Below, piece by piece: positions 1-12,378 of a stretch of DNA of 64,000 bases; the first letter of the stretch is position 1, and each line of letters begins with the position of its first letter. Under the pieces are notes generated by a model that had not been told where the DNA came from, searched no databases, and saw only the letters and a program-made list of their open reading frames with translations. Made by a program: the position numbers and the translations under genes. The stretch lies in the NCBI GenBank assembly GCA_021166775.1, contig JAJPEQ010000006.1:341697-405696 (forward strand), read 5' to 3'. The DNA is from Comamonas sp. Its GTDB lineage: Bacteria; Pseudomonadota; Gammaproteobacteria; Burkholderiales; Burkholderiaceae_C.

Positions 1-1
1 C

Positions 2-868
2 GAAAGCCAGGCCAGCGCGCTCGAGGAAACGGCGGCCTCCATGGAGCAGCTCGGCGCCACCGTGCGCCAGAACGCCGACAGCGCCAGCCAGGCCAATCAG
101 CTCGCGCGCAACGCATCGGACGTGGCCGTGCGCGGTGGCGACGCGGTGGGCCAGATGGTGCAGACCATGAAGGGCATCCACGAAAGCTCCACGCGCATCG
201 CCGACATCATCGGCGTGATCGACGGCATCGCCTTCCAGACCAACATCCTCGCGCTCAATGCGGCCGTCGAGGCGGCACGCGCCGGTGAGCAGGGCCGGGG
301 TTTTGCGGTCGTCGCCAGCGAAGTTCGCGCGCTCGCCGGCCGTTCGGCCGAGGCGGCCAAGGAGATCAAGCAGTTGATCCACGAAAGCGTGGAGCGCGTG
401 AACCAGGGCAGCCTGCTGGCCGATCAGGCGGGCGAGACCATGACCGAGGTGGTGCAAAGCATCAACCGCGTGACCGACATCGTCGGCGAAATCAGCGCGG
501 CCAGCAACGAACAGGCCAGCGGCGTGGCGCAGGTGGGCGAGGCCGTGACGCAGATGGACCAGGCGACACAGCAGAACGCGGCGCTGGTCGAGGAAATGGC
601 GGCGGCCGCCAGCAGCCTGAGCACGCAGGCGCAGGAGCTGGTGCAGGCCGTGGCGATCTTCAAGCTGGCGGGCACGGCATCGGCGCCGGCAAAGCCGTCC
701 ACAAGCCCCGCGCCCCGACCCGCACCGGTGACCGCGCCTGTGGCCGCCGCCGCGACTCGCAAACCCAGGCCCGCAGTCGCCGAAGCGCCCAAGGCAGCGC
801 CACGTCTGCCCTCGGCCGCGCCCAGGGCCACCGCAAAGGCAGACGAAGGGGACTGGGAATCGTTCTGA
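2..868 (+). CDS. Methyl-accepting chemotaxis protein, C-terminal part (5' truncated by window edge)
   Basis: Frame open from base 2; [26 protein letters not shown] and [51 protein letters not shown] are the MCP signalling hairpin. Confidence 0.95.
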   Translation, partial: ESQASALEETAASMEQLGATVRQNADSASQANQLARNASDVAVRGGDAVGQMVQTMKGIHESSTRIADIIGVIDGIAFQTNILALNAAVEAARAGEQGRGFAVVASEVRALAGRSAEAAKEIKQLIHESVERVNQGSLLADQAGETMTEVVQSINRVTDIVGEISAASNEQASGVAQVGEAVTQMDQATQQNAALVEEMAAAASSLSTQAQELVQAVAIFKLAGTASAPAKPSTSPAPRPAPVTAPVAAAATRKPRPAVAEAPKAAPRLPSAAPRATAKADEGDWESF

Positions 869-898
869 CGACTGCCCGACATCGGGCGGGCAACCCGC

Positions 899-1864
899 TC
901 ACTGCATGCGCGATGGCGGCGGGGGCTGGTTGCCCAACGCGGCAAAGATCTGCGCGGCATCCACGGGATCGAACCGGTATTGCTGCCCGCAATATTCACA
1001 TCCCACTTCCACCTCGCCGCGCTCGTGCACGATGCTTTGCACCTCCGCTTCCCCCAAGCCACGCAGCATGCCCGCCACGCGTTCGCGTGAGCAGGTGCAG
1101 GCAAAGCGCGGGCCCTGCGGGCCCGACAGCGGTGCAAAGCTCATGAGGTTTTCCTGCCAGAACAGGCGGTGCAGCACGGCCGAGGGCTCGAGCGCGAGCA
1201 ACTCCTGCGGCGTGAGACTCGCCGCCAGCAAGGCGATGCGTTCGTAGTCGGCCTCGGGATCCTGCGCACGAGGACCGAGCTTGCCCTCGCCCGTCAGCGG
1301 CATGCGCTGCACCAACAGCCCCGCGGCCACCTCTTCGTTGGCCGCGAGCACCAAGGTCGTGGGCAGCTGCTCGGAGCGCTCCATGTAATGCCGCAGCCCC
1401 TGCGCGAGACTCGCGAACGGCACGCCCGCATCATCGGTGAGCGAAACGATGCCCTGGTAGGGTTGCTGGCCGGCCTGGCGCTGCTGCGGGTCGAGCGTGA
1501 TCGCGCAGCGCCCCGCGCCATGGCGGTTCACCAGCTCGGGCAGGCGCGCGTCCTCGGCCACGGCAACGCCAGCGGTCGCCGTGGCTCGCACCCGCAGCTG
1601 GCCGTCAACCTGCGCGACGGCCAGGCGCACCGGACCGTCGCCCGAGATCTGAAGAATGAGCGTGCCGTCGAATTTCACATGCGCGTGCATGAGCACGCCA
1701 GCCGCGAGCATCTCGCCCACCAGATGCGCCACAGGCGCGGGCCAGGCCCCCGTCTCGGTGTTGGCGGCGCGTCGGCGCAGCACTTCCTGCCAGGCATCGG
1801 TCAGGCGCACGATCGCGCCGCGCACCGGCAGGCCATCGAAGAGAAAACGCTGCAGCTCGGACAC
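899..1864 (-). CDS. hslO: Hsp33 family redox-regulated chaperone
   Basis: 321 aa; N-term MSELQRFLFDGLPVRGAIVRL and C-terminal CTC...CEYC zinc/redox cysteines. Confidence 0.92.
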   Translation of the reverse strand: MSELQRFLFDGLPVRGAIVRLTDAWQEVLRRRAANTETGAWPAPVAHLVGEMLAAGVLMHAHVKFDGTLILQISGDGPVRLAVAQVDGQLRVRATATAGVAVAEDARLPELVNRHGAGRCAITLDPQQRQAGQQPYQGIVSLTDDAGVPFASLAQGLRHYMERSEQLPTTLVLAANEEVAAGLLVQRMPLTGEGKLGPRAQDPEADYERIALLAASLTPQELLALEPSAVLHRLFWQENLMSFAPLSGPQGPRFACTCSRERVAGMLRGLGEAEVQSIVHERGEVEVGCEYCGQQYRFDPVDAAQIFAALGNQPPPPSRMQ

Positions 1865-1876
1865 GCGAGACCCCGC

Positions 1877-2401
1877 TCAGCCAATGCGCTTGAGCCCCGC
1901 CTGGAAGCGGCGCGCATTCTCGATGTAGTGGCGCGCGCTCCAGCGCAGTCCCTCGATCTGCTCGGGCGTGAGCGTACGCGCCACGCGCGCCGGGCTGCCG
2001 ATGATCATCGAGCCATCGGGAAACTCCTTGCCCTCGGTCACCAGGGCCCCGGCGCCCACCAGGCAGTTCCTGCCGATCTTCGCGCCATTGAGCACCACCG
2101 CGCCGATGCCGATCAGCGACTCGTCGCCGATGGTGCAGCCGTGCAGCATCACCTTGTGGCCCACGGTCACGTGCCGGCCTATGGTGAGCGGCAGGCCTTC
2201 ATCGGCATGCAGCACGCTCGCGTCCTGGATGTTGGAGCCCGCTCCGATGGTGATGTGGGCCGTGTCGCCGCGCACCACGGCGCCGAACCACACGCTGGCA
2301 TCGTCTTCGAGTGTGACGCCACCCATCACCTCGGCGCTGTCGGCAATCCAGCTCGTCGCCGCCAGTTGCGGCGCCACGCCGTCGAGTTCATAGATCGCCA
2401 T
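1877..2401 (-). CDS. Gamma carbonic anhydrase family (left-handed beta-helix) protein
   Basis: [13 protein letters not shown]...[10 protein letters not shown]...[14 protein letters not shown]...[13 protein letters not shown] hexapeptide repeats; start set at internal Met 2401. Confidence 0.92.
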   Translation of the reverse strand: MAIYELDGVAPQLAATSWIADSAEVMGGVTLEDDASVWFGAVVRGDTAHITIGAGSNIQDASVLHADEGLPLTIGRHVTVGHKVMLHGCTIGDESLIGIGAVVLNGAKIGRNCLVGAGALVTEGKEFPDGSMIIGSPARVARTLTPEQIEGLRWSARHYIENARRFQAGLKRIG

Positions 2402-2443
2402 CGCGCTGCATCTCCCATCAGGCCCAAAATTACAATTGTAGAG

Positions 2444-3250
2444 ATGGAGCTTCGCGCACGCGCCCTCGAACTGCTGGAACTGCCGGATATTGACGAAAAA
2501 CCGGCTCAAACGCTTTATCTGCAAGCGCAAGCAGCTACGCTTGAAATAGCACTTGATGCGACCCTCGCCGCCACTCGCGAGCTGCCCGGCCACCCCGAAC
2601 GGCCGCCCCTGCTGCCCCACACGCAGGTCCGGCGCCGCTCGCCCGCCACGCTCGAGGGGCGCGCCATCCTGATCCACGCGATCTGCCACATCGAATTCAA
2701 CGCCATCAACCTGGCGCTGGACGCGATCTGGCGCTTTGCGGGCATGCCGGCGCAGTACTACGTCGACTGGCTGCGCGTGGCGGCCGAGGAAGCCAGGCAT
2801 TTCACGCTGCTGCGCGAGCACCTGCGCGGCCACCTCGGACACGATTACGGCGACTTTCCCGCGCACCAGGGGCTGTGGAGCATGTGCGAAAAAACCGCGG
2901 ACGACGTCACCGCGCGCATGGCGCTCGTGCCGCGCACACTGGAGGCGCGCGGCCTGGACGCGACCCCGCAGATCCAGCACAAGCTGCGCCAGGTTGGCAC
3001 GTCCGACGCGCTTGCCGCCTGCGCCCTGCTGGACATCATTCTGCGCGAAGAGATCGGGCACGTGGCCATCGGCAACCACTGGTACCGCTGGCTGTGCGAG
3101 CGCCAGGGCCTGAACCCGCTGGCCCACTACGACGCGCTGACGCGCCGCCACGGCGCGCCTCGGGCCAGGCCGCCGCTGAATACCCGCGCACGCCGCGCGG
3201 CCGGGTTTACCGAAGCGGAGCTGGCGTGGCTCCATTCGCCCGCCGACTGA
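2444..3250 (+). CDS. DUF455 / ferritin-like domain protein
   Basis: [12 protein letters not shown]...[21 protein letters not shown]...[16 protein letters not shown]...ILREEIGHV; conserved E/H pattern; start 2444. Confidence 0.85.
   Translation: MELRARALELLELPDIDEKPAQTLYLQAQAATLEIALDATLAATRELPGHPERPPLLPHTQVRRRSPATLEGRAILIHAICHIEFNAINLALDAIWRFAGMPAQYYVDWLRVAAEEARHFTLLREHLRGHLGHDYGDFPAHQGLWSMCEKTADDVTARMALVPRTLEARGLDATPQIQHKLRQVGTSDALAACALLDIILREEIGHVAIGNHWYRWLCERQGLNPLAHYDALTRRHGAPRARPPLNTRARRAAGFTEAELAWLHSPAD
2494..2550. repeat. Repeat-like segment embedded in the DUF455 gene
   Basis: ACGAAAAACCGGCTCAAACGCTTTATCTGCAAGCGCAAGCAGCTACGCTTGAAATAGC. Confidence 0.4.
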
Positions 3251-3317
3251 ACAGATCGTTGCCTACAATGTCCGCCAGATCGACTCCCCTTGCGCCGCCC
3301 TGGCAGCGTCAGTGTTT

Positions 3318-4574
3318 ATGAGCGACACCTCTGCAGCCACCTCCGCACCTCACGAATCCCTTGCCGGCGCCATGATCGCGCGTCAGGCCATCATGAACGG
3401 CGAACAGGCCGTCGTGGGCTATGAGCTGCTGGACCGCAGCCATGGCCGCACCAGCCACACGGCGGCCAGCGACGTGCTGGTGATGTTCAGCGCGCTCTCG
3501 CACGCGGGCTCCGAGGAGCTCGTGGGCAAGACACTGCTGTTCGTCAACTGCACCCACGAAAGCCTCTCGGGCGGGCACCTGGAACTGGTCAACCCGGACA
3601 AGGTCGTGCTGGAAATCCCGCCGCTGGTCATGCCGGACGCCCAGGAAATCGCGGCCCGCCAGCCGGTGCTGGCGCAGTTGCGCGACCACGGCTTTCACCT
3701 GGCGTTCAATCAGACGGTGCTCGAATCGGCCTACGCGCCGTGGCTGCCGCTGGCCGATTTCATCAAGCTCGATCTCTCGGTGCTGCCGGTCGATCAGGCC
3801 ACCGTCCTGATCAACTACGCGCAGCGCTCGAGCAAGGCCGAGCTGATTGCCGAAAAGATCGAGACGGCGCAGCAGTACGACATGGTTTCCTCGCTGGGCG
3901 TGGCGATGTTCCAAGGCTACTGGTTCGCGCGGCCCGCGCTGGTGCAGACCAAGCTGCTGAACCCGGCGCAGGCACACGTCGTCGAGCTGCTCAACCTGGT
4001 GCGCAAGCAGGCCAGCACCGACAAGATCGAGGAAGTGCTCAAGAAGGACGCGGGCCTGGCGTTCAACCTCATGCGTCTCATCAATTCCGCGGGCCTGGGT
4101 CTGACGCACGAGATCACCTCGTTTCGCCAGGCCGTCATGCTGCTGGGGCTGAAAAAGCTGTTTCGCTGGGCCGCGCTGCTGCTCACGGCCTCGCGTCATG
4201 GCGGTCCGCCCCCGGCCGTGGGGCAGACCGCCGTGGTGCGAGGGCGCTTCATGGAACTGCTGGCCATGGAATTCCTGTCCGCCGAGCAGGCCGACGAGGC
4301 CTTTCTGGTCGGCATATTCTCCATGCTCGACCAGATGCTGAGCATGCCTCTGGACAAGGCGCTGGAACTGCTGGACCTGCCGGGCGAGGTGCTGAGCCAG
4401 ATCACGCGCCACGACGGCACCCTGGGGCAGTTGCTGCAACTCGTCAAGGCCTGCGAAACCAACGACGACTCCGATTTCTACACGGCCTTGCAAAACACGC
4501 CACTGACCAGCCAGCAGGTGAACATGGCCCACCTTCAGGCCCTTGCCTGGTCGGACCAGATGTGCGAAATCTGA
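3318..4574 (+). CDS. EAL-like plus HDOD domain signalling protein, copy 1
   Basis: N-terminal MIARQAIMNGEQAVVGYELLDRS and C-terminal HDOD-type LLKLINS/GL-like region; about 420 aa. Confidence 0.85.
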   Translation: MSDTSAATSAPHESLAGAMIARQAIMNGEQAVVGYELLDRSHGRTSHTAASDVLVMFSALSHAGSEELVGKTLLFVNCTHESLSGGHLELVNPDKVVLEIPPLVMPDAQEIAARQPVLAQLRDHGFHLAFNQTVLESAYAPWLPLADFIKLDLSVLPVDQATVLINYAQRSSKAELIAEKIETAQQYDMVSSLGVAMFQGYWFARPALVQTKLLNPAQAHVVELLNLVRKQASTDKIEEVLKKDAGLAFNLMRLINSAGLGLTHEITSFRQAVMLLGLKKLFRWAALLLTASRHGGPPPAVGQTAVVRGRFMELLAMEFLSAEQADEAFLVGIFSMLDQMLSMPLDKALELLDLPGEVLSQITRHDGTLGQLLQLVKACETNDDSDFYTALQNTPLTSQQVNMAHLQALAWSDQMCEI

Positions 4575-4593
4575 CCGCTCCCGGTATCTTTCA

Positions 4594-5859
4594 ATGACCG
4601 ACTCCACCGATACCCTCGCCGCTCCCGCGCCCGACAACCTCATCGTCATCGCCCGCCAGGCAATCCTGGACACCAAGCGCGCCGTGTGCGGCTACGAACT
4701 GTTCGACCGCTCCACCACCGCGCACGAGCACACGGCGGCCACCGATGCCGCCGTGCTGTTCAATGCGCTGGCCTACGCGGGCGCGGAAACCCTGATCGGG
4801 CGCAACACGGTCTTCATCAACTGCACGCACGAGAGCCTGGTGGGTGCGCACCTGGAGCTGATCCACCCCGACAAGGTGGTGCTCGAGGTTCCGGTGCTCG
4901 GACCCGATGCGTCGGCCGAAGAGATCGAAGGCAAGGTCGGAGTCTTGCAAGCGCTCAAGGACCGGGGCTTTCGCATCGCCCTGGACCAGAACGCCATGAA
5001 AAAGGCCTATGTGAACTGGCTGCCCCTGGCCAGCTTCATCAAGCTGGACATGCTGGCCTTCAAGCCAGAGCTGGCCGAGCCGCTGGTGAAATTCGCGCGC
5101 TCGCAATGCCCCAAGGCCACATTGGTGGCCGAGAAGGTGGAGAGCCCGCAGCAGTACGAGCGCATGGCAGGCCTGGGCGTGACGCTGTTCCAGGGCTACT
5201 GGTTTGCCCAGCCCACGGAGGTCAAGGCGCAGACCATCCGCCCCTCGCAGGCGACGATCCTGCAGCTCATCGACCTCGTGCGCAAGCAGGCCGACGTCGA
5301 CGAGATCGAACAGCTGCTCAAAAAGGATCCGACGCTGTCCTTCAACCTGCTGCGCTTCATCAACTCCTCGGGCTTCGGCCTGTCCATGGAAATCACCTCG
5401 TTTCGCCATGCGGTGATGATCCTCGGGCTCAAGAAGCTGTTTCGCTGGGCCGCCCTGCTGCTCACCACCTCACGCAACACCGGCACGCCGCTGGCCGTCG
5501 GGCAGACCGCCGTGGTGCGCGGACGCCTGATGGAGCTGCTGGCGGCCGAAATGCTGCCCCCCGAAGAAAGCGATCACGCCTTCGTGGTCGGCGTGTTTTC
5601 GCTGCTGGACGTGATGCTGGGCGTGCCGCTCGACCGGGCACTGGAGAGCGTATCCCTGCCCGAGTCGGTGGTCGACGCGCTGCTGCGCAACCAAGGCGTG
5701 TTCGCACCTTTCCTCGAACTCACGCGCGCCTGCGAAAGCGGCGACGAAACGGCCTTCGCGCGCGCCGCGGAGCAGCTGCACATGTCCGGCCATCAGATCA
5801 ACATGGCGCACATGCAGGCGCTCACCTGGGCCGACGATTTGCTGGCCGGAGGCAACTGA
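4594..5859 (+). CDS. EAL-like plus HDOD domain signalling protein, copy 2 (tandem paralogue)
   Basis: Clear end-to-end similarity to the upstream ORF (VIARQAILDTKRAVCGYELFDRS; SFNLLRFINSSGFGL; LKKLFRWAALLLT). Confidence 0.87.
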   Translation: MTDSTDTLAAPAPDNLIVIARQAILDTKRAVCGYELFDRSTTAHEHTAATDAAVLFNALAYAGAETLIGRNTVFINCTHESLVGAHLELIHPDKVVLEVPVLGPDASAEEIEGKVGVLQALKDRGFRIALDQNAMKKAYVNWLPLASFIKLDMLAFKPELAEPLVKFARSQCPKATLVAEKVESPQQYERMAGLGVTLFQGYWFAQPTEVKAQTIRPSQATILQLIDLVRKQADVDEIEQLLKKDPTLSFNLLRFINSSGFGLSMEITSFRHAVMILGLKKLFRWAALLLTTSRNTGTPLAVGQTAVVRGRLMELLAAEMLPPEESDHAFVVGVFSLLDVMLGVPLDRALESVSLPESVVDALLRNQGVFAPFLELTRACESGDETAFARAAEQLHMSGHQINMAHMQALTWADDLLAGGN

Positions 5860-5862
5860 GCG

Positions 5863-6771
5863 TCACCCGCGCGGGTGATGCCTGGCGTGCAACTGCTTGA
5901 GGCGCTCGCGCGCCACGTGGGTGTAGATCGTGGTCGTGGAGATGTCGGCATGGCCCAGCAGCATCTGCACCACGCGCAAGTCGGCGCCGTGGTTGAGCAG
6001 GTGCGTGGCGAAGGCGTGGCGCAGCGTGTGAGGCGACAGCGGCGCCGTGATCTGCGCGGCCAGCGCGTATTTCTTCACCAGCATCCAGAACATCACGCGC
6101 GTCATCGCGCTGCCGCGCCGCGTCACGAACAGATCCTGCGTCTGCTGCCCGGCGAGGATGGCGCCGCGCGCGTCGGCCAGATAACGCTGCAGCCACTCGC
6201 ACGCCACCTCACCCATGGGCACGAGCCGCTCCTTGCCGCCCTTGCCCAGCACCCGCACCACACCCTCGGCCAGGCTGAGCTGGAACACCTTCAGGCCCAC
6301 GAGCTCGCTCACGCGCAGGCCGCTCGCGTACATGAGTTCGAGCATCGCCCTGTCGCGCAAACCCAGGGGCCGGGCCACATCGGGCGCGGCCAGCAGAGCC
6401 TCGACCTGCGCCTGCGTGAGCGTGCCCGGCAGGCGCGGGTGCTGGCGCGCGGCGAGCAGGCGCAGGGTCGGGTCCTGCGCCACCATGCCTTCCTGCAAGG
6501 CCCAGTGGTAAAAGCGCCGAAAGACCGTGAGCCGACGATTGGCCGTGGTGGCTTTCGTGTGCTCGTGCCGCGCGTCGAAATAGCCCCCGAGCAAGCCCTC
6601 GTCGGCTTGCAGCAACCCAGCACCCCGTCCAGCCAGCCATTGCGCCAGCGCGCTCAGGTCGCGCCGATACGCCTGCAGCGTATTGGCCGCCAGGCCATCG
6701 CGCAGCCACGCGGCATCGGCAAATGCGTCAACGAGCCGCGCATCGGGTTCGGAAATCAGGGAGGTGGCCAT
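5863..6771 (-). CDS. xerD: Tyrosine recombinase XerD
   Basis: 302 aa; ...LMYASGLRVSELVGL...GKGGKERLVP...SPHTLRHAFATHLLNHGADLRVVQMLLGHADISTTTIYTHV. Confidence 0.95.
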   Translation of the reverse strand: MATSLISEPDARLVDAFADAAWLRDGLAANTLQAYRRDLSALAQWLAGRGAGLLQADEGLLGGYFDARHEHTKATTANRRLTVFRRFYHWALQEGMVAQDPTLRLLAARQHPRLPGTLTQAQVEALLAAPDVARPLGLRDRAMLELMYASGLRVSELVGLKVFQLSLAEGVVRVLGKGGKERLVPMGEVACEWLQRYLADARGAILAGQQTQDLFVTRRGSAMTRVMFWMLVKKYALAAQITAPLSPHTLRHAFATHLLNHGADLRVVQMLLGHADISTTTIYTHVARERLKQLHARHHPRG

Positions 6772-6888
6772 GGCAGAAAGTCGGGATTCAGGGAAATCCC
6801 TGCCGCTCTTCGTTGCGGTTTGATCGTTCAGACACCCGCTCTTGCGCTATTCTGCCTGCTTCCATCCAAACCATAAGGAGACACCCCC

Positions 6889-7845
6889 ATGCGCTGGATA
6901 CGCACGCTTTGCTACAGCCTCGGCCTGAGCGCCGCCTTCATGGCATCGGGCGCCATGGCGCAACAGACCTTCATCAACGTGCTCACAGGCGGACAAAGTG
7001 GCGTGTACTACCCGCTCGGCGTATCGCTGGCACAGATCTACGGCAAGTCCATTCCCAACGCCCGCGCCACGGCGCAGGTGACCAAGGCCTCGGCGGAAAA
7101 CCTGAACCTGCTGCAGGCCGGTCGCGGCGAGATTGCCTTCACCCTGGGCGACGCGCTCTCGGACGCCTGGAAGGGCGACGCGGACGCGGGTTTTACCAAG
7201 AAACTGGACAAGCTGCGCGGCATCTCGGCCACGTACAACAACATTATCCAGATCGTGGCCAACGCCGACTCAGGCATCAAGACGCTGGCGGACCTCAAAG
7301 GCAAGCGCCTGTCGGTGGGCGCGGCGCGCTCGGGCACCGAACTCAACGCCCGCGCGATCCTCAAGGCCGCGGGCCTGACCTACCAGGATCTGGGCAAGGT
7401 CGAATACCTGCCGTTCGGCGAATCGGTCGAGCTCATCAAGAACCGCCAGCTCGACGCGACGCTGCAGTCCGCGGGCCTGGGCGTCGCCTCGATCCGCGAC
7501 CTGGCCACCTCGGTGAAGATCGTGGTCGTTCCGGTGCCCGCCGACGTGGTCGCCAAGGTGGGTGATCCGGCATATCAGCCCACCATCATCCCGGCCAACA
7601 CTTACACCGGCCAGACCGAGGACGTGGCGACGGCCGCGATCCCGAACTTCCTCGTGTCGCACTCGGGCGTGTCAGACGAGCTCGCCTACCAGATGGCCAA
7701 GCAGCTCTACGCGAACCTCGATACGCTGTACGCCGCGCACAACGCCGCCAAGGCGATCAAGCTGGAAAATGCCGTGAAGGGCATGCCGGTGCCTCTGCAC
7801 CCGGGCGCCGAGCGCTACTACAAGGAAGTGGGCGTCATCAAGTAA
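6889..7845 (+). CDS. TAXI family TRAP transporter solute-binding subunit
   Basis: 318 aa with signal peptide; INVLTGGQSGVYYPLGVSLAQIY...ATAQVTKASAENLNLLQ. Confidence 0.93.
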   Translation: MRWIRTLCYSLGLSAAFMASGAMAQQTFINVLTGGQSGVYYPLGVSLAQIYGKSIPNARATAQVTKASAENLNLLQAGRGEIAFTLGDALSDAWKGDADAGFTKKLDKLRGISATYNNIIQIVANADSGIKTLADLKGKRLSVGAARSGTELNARAILKAAGLTYQDLGKVEYLPFGESVELIKNRQLDATLQSAGLGVASIRDLATSVKIVVVPVPADVVAKVGDPAYQPTIIPANTYTGQTEDVATAAIPNFLVSHSGVSDELAYQMAKQLYANLDTLYAAHNAAKAIKLENAVKGMPVPLHPGAERYYKEVGVIK

Positions 7846-7865
7846 GCTTGGCCTGATCCAAAACC

Positions 7866-7889
7866 AGCCCCCGCTCCGGGGGCTTTTTT
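7866..7889 (+). terminator. Rho-independent terminator-like hairpin between TRAP binding protein and permease
   Basis: AGCCCCCG ctc CGGGGGCT followed by TTTTTT. Confidence 0.85.
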
Positions 7890-7904
7890 GAGACTGCACC
7901 CTCC

Positions 7905-9943
<2,039 letters not shown>

Positions 9944-9944
<1 letters not shown>

Positions 9945-10345
9945 TGCTCGGCATCTGCCTGGCGCTGGCGGCGGCCGCCGCCGGTACCCCTGCCGTGTTC
10001 GTGCCGGCCGAGCACTTCACGCTGGCCTGGACGCATTCGATCGAAAAGCAGCGCTGGGAAGAAGACTACGCCGTGCTGCCGGGTCAGCCACCCCGGCTGC
10101 AGGCCCTGGCCGCGCGCATCCGGGGCTCGGGCGCGGGCATGGAGCCGCCCGATGACGCGGTGTTCGTGGACGGCTGGTACGTCTACCACCCGGCCACCTG
10201 GCCAACGACGCCGCTGCGCCTCACGCGTTCGGAATTCACGGCGGACTTCGACCTGTGCATCGACGGGCGGTGCCGCACCATGGCCCATCACCTGCCGTCG
10301 GATCACGGCATCACGCTGCTCTCGCCCTGCACCCGTCCCCGATGA
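9944..10345 (+). CDS. DUF1850 domain-containing protein
   Basis: FTLAWTHSIEKQRWEEDYAV motif; start overlaps the TRAP permease stop. Confidence 0.85.
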
Positions 10346-11247
10346 ACGTCGCTGCACTGCTGCTGCCGGATTTCTCGCTGATCCTGGCGGGCTGGCTCAT
10401 CTGCCGCTTCACGCCGCTCGATCGCGGCGTCTGGCATCCGCTGGAGCGGCTGGTGTACTACCTGCTCTTTCCCGTCCTGCTTTTCCTCTCCATCGCCAAA
10501 ACCCCGATCCACGTGGGTGAGGCCGCGAGTCTCATGGCGGGCGGGCTGATGCTGAGTTGCGGCGGCATCGCGCTGTCGTGGGCGCTGCCACGCCTGCCGC
10601 TGCTGGCGCGCCACATCGATGTGCGCGACCATGCGGGCGCGGCGCAGGTGGCGTTTCGCTTCAACTCCTACATCGCCCTGGCGCTCGCGGCGCGCATCGC
10701 CGGGGAAGCGGGCTCGCAGGCCGTGGCCATCTTGATCGGCGTGTGCGTGCCGCTGATCAACGTGGCGGCGGTCTGGCCCATGGCGCGGCACAACGAAAGC
10801 CACGTGCTGCGCGAGCTGGCGCGCAACCCGCTCATCATCGCCACCGTTTCGGGCCTGGCGTTCAACCTCGCGGGGCTCACGCTGCCCGCCTGGCTGACGC
10901 CGTCGCTGCAGCGCGTGGGCGCGACCGCCGTGCCGCTGGGCCTGATGGCCGTGGGCGCGGGCATGCAGTGGGGGCAGCTGCGCAGCAGCCGCCTGCTCAC
11001 CACCGGCGTGCTCGCCATCCGTCACGTGCTGATGCCGCTGTGGGCCTGGGCACTGGCGCGGCTGCTCGGGCTGCCGCCCGTGCAGGCCACGGTGCTGCTG
11101 GCCTTCGCAGCGCTGCCCACGGCATCGAGCTGCTACGTGCTGGCGGTGGAGATGGGCTACCGTGGCCCCTACGTGGCCGGGCTGATCACGCTGTCGCACA
11201 TCGTGGCGCTCGCAAGCCTGCCGCTGGCGCTGGGCCTGCTCTCCTGA
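10342..11247 (+). CDS. AEC (auxin efflux carrier) family transporter
   Basis: 302 aa, MNVAALLLPDFSLILAGWLICRF...YYLLFPVLLFLSIAKTP; about 10 hydrophobic segments. Confidence 0.85.
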   Translation: MNVAALLLPDFSLILAGWLICRFTPLDRGVWHPLERLVYYLLFPVLLFLSIAKTPIHVGEAASLMAGGLMLSCGGIALSWALPRLPLLARHIDVRDHAGAAQVAFRFNSYIALALAARIAGEAGSQAVAILIGVCVPLINVAAVWPMARHNESHVLRELARNPLIIATVSGLAFNLAGLTLPAWLTPSLQRVGATAVPLGLMAVGAGMQWGQLRSSRLLTTGVLAIRHVLMPLWAWALARLLGLPPVQATVLLAFAALPTASSCYVLAVEMGYRGPYVAGLITLSHIVALASLPLALGLLS

Positions 11248-11280
11248 AACGAGAGCTGGCCGCGCTTTACTGACAAGCGT

Positions 11281-12363
11281 TCAGGCCGGATTTTGCTCCA
11301 AAGCCCAGACGACGTGCTCGTGCACGAGGTCGCTCGGGAAATCAAGCCGCGCACGCAAGGCCCCGCGGATTTTCGCTGCCTCTTCGCCGCTGGCCTGGCG
11401 CAGCGCGTTGCCCAGCGCCACCGCCACGTTGCGCAGCCAGCGTTCGTGGTTGATGCGCCGGATCGGGCCGCCCTCGGTGCGCTTGAGGAAGGTCTGCTCA
11501 TCCCAGGCGAACAGGTCCACAAGCTGCTGGCCCACGAGCGGCGAGCGTTCGTCGAAATCCGCAATCTCGGTCTTTTGCGCGTACTTGTTCCACGGACAGA
11601 TGGTCTGGCAGTCGTCACAGCCGTAGACGTGGTTGCCCATGAGCGCTCTGAGCTCCACCGGAATCGCGCCCTTGTTCTCGATCGTGAGGTAGGAGATGCA
11701 GCGGCGCGCATCGACCACGCCGGGCGCGATGATCGCCTGCGTCGGGCAGACGTCGATGCAGGCGGTGCAGGTGCCGCAATGGTCCGTCACCGCCGCGGTG
11801 GGCGCGAGCTCGAAGTCGACGTAAATCTCGCCCAGAAAGAACATCGAGCCCGCATCGCGCGAGAGGATCAGAGAATGCTTGCCCTGCCAGCCCTCGCCGC
11901 TGCGCCGCGCCAGTTCTTTTTCGAGCACCGGAGCGGAATCGGAAAACGCACGGTGGCCGAACGGTCCGACGACCCCGGCGATGCGCTCGCACAGCTTGTT
12001 CAGGCGAGAGCGCACCACCTTGTGATAGTCGCGCCCCCGGGCGTAGAGCGAGACCACGCCCTCGCCCGGGCGGGCCAGGCGGGCCCGCTCGCGCGCGGCC
12101 CAATCATCGGAGGTGTCACGCGGCAGGTAGGGCATGCGCGCGGTGATCACGCTGAGCGTGCCGGGCAGCAGCTCGGCCGGCCGGGCGCGTTTGAGGCCGT
12201 GCTGCTCCATGTAGTGCAGACTGCCGTGGTAGCCCTTGGCCAGCCAGTCGAGAAACCCCGGCTCGGCCGACGACAGGTCCACGCCCGAGACGCCGATTTG
12301 GGAGAATCCCAGCTCCCGCGCCCAGTCGCGGATCTGTTCCAGCAGTTGATCACTGTCCACCAT
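11281..12363 (-). CDS. queG: Epoxyqueuosine reductase
   Basis: CGTCTACIDVCPTQAI and CDDCQTICPWNK [4Fe-4S] motifs; start codon 12361-12363. Confidence 0.94.
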   Translation of the reverse strand: MVDSDQLLEQIRDWARELGFSQIGVSGVDLSSAEPGFLDWLAKGYHGSLHYMEQHGLKRARPAELLPGTLSVITARMPYLPRDTSDDWAARERARLARPGEGVVSLYARGRDYHKVVRSRLNKLCERIAGVVGPFGHRAFSDSAPVLEKELARRSGEGWQGKHSLILSRDAGSMFFLGEIYVDFELAPTAAVTDHCGTCTACIDVCPTQAIIAPGVVDARRCISYLTIENKGAIPVELRALMGNHVYGCDDCQTICPWNKYAQKTEIADFDERSPLVGQQLVDLFAWDEQTFLKRTEGGPIRRINHERWLRNVAVALGNALRQASGEEAAKIRGALRARLDFPSDLVHEHVVWALEQNPA

Positions 12364-12378
12364 CACGCGATTGTAGAA

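Noticed and set aside
1169-2443. Upstream part of the 693-aa plus-strand ORF
   Set aside because: Antisense to hslO and gamma-CA; only the part from 2444 is a recognisable (DUF455) protein.
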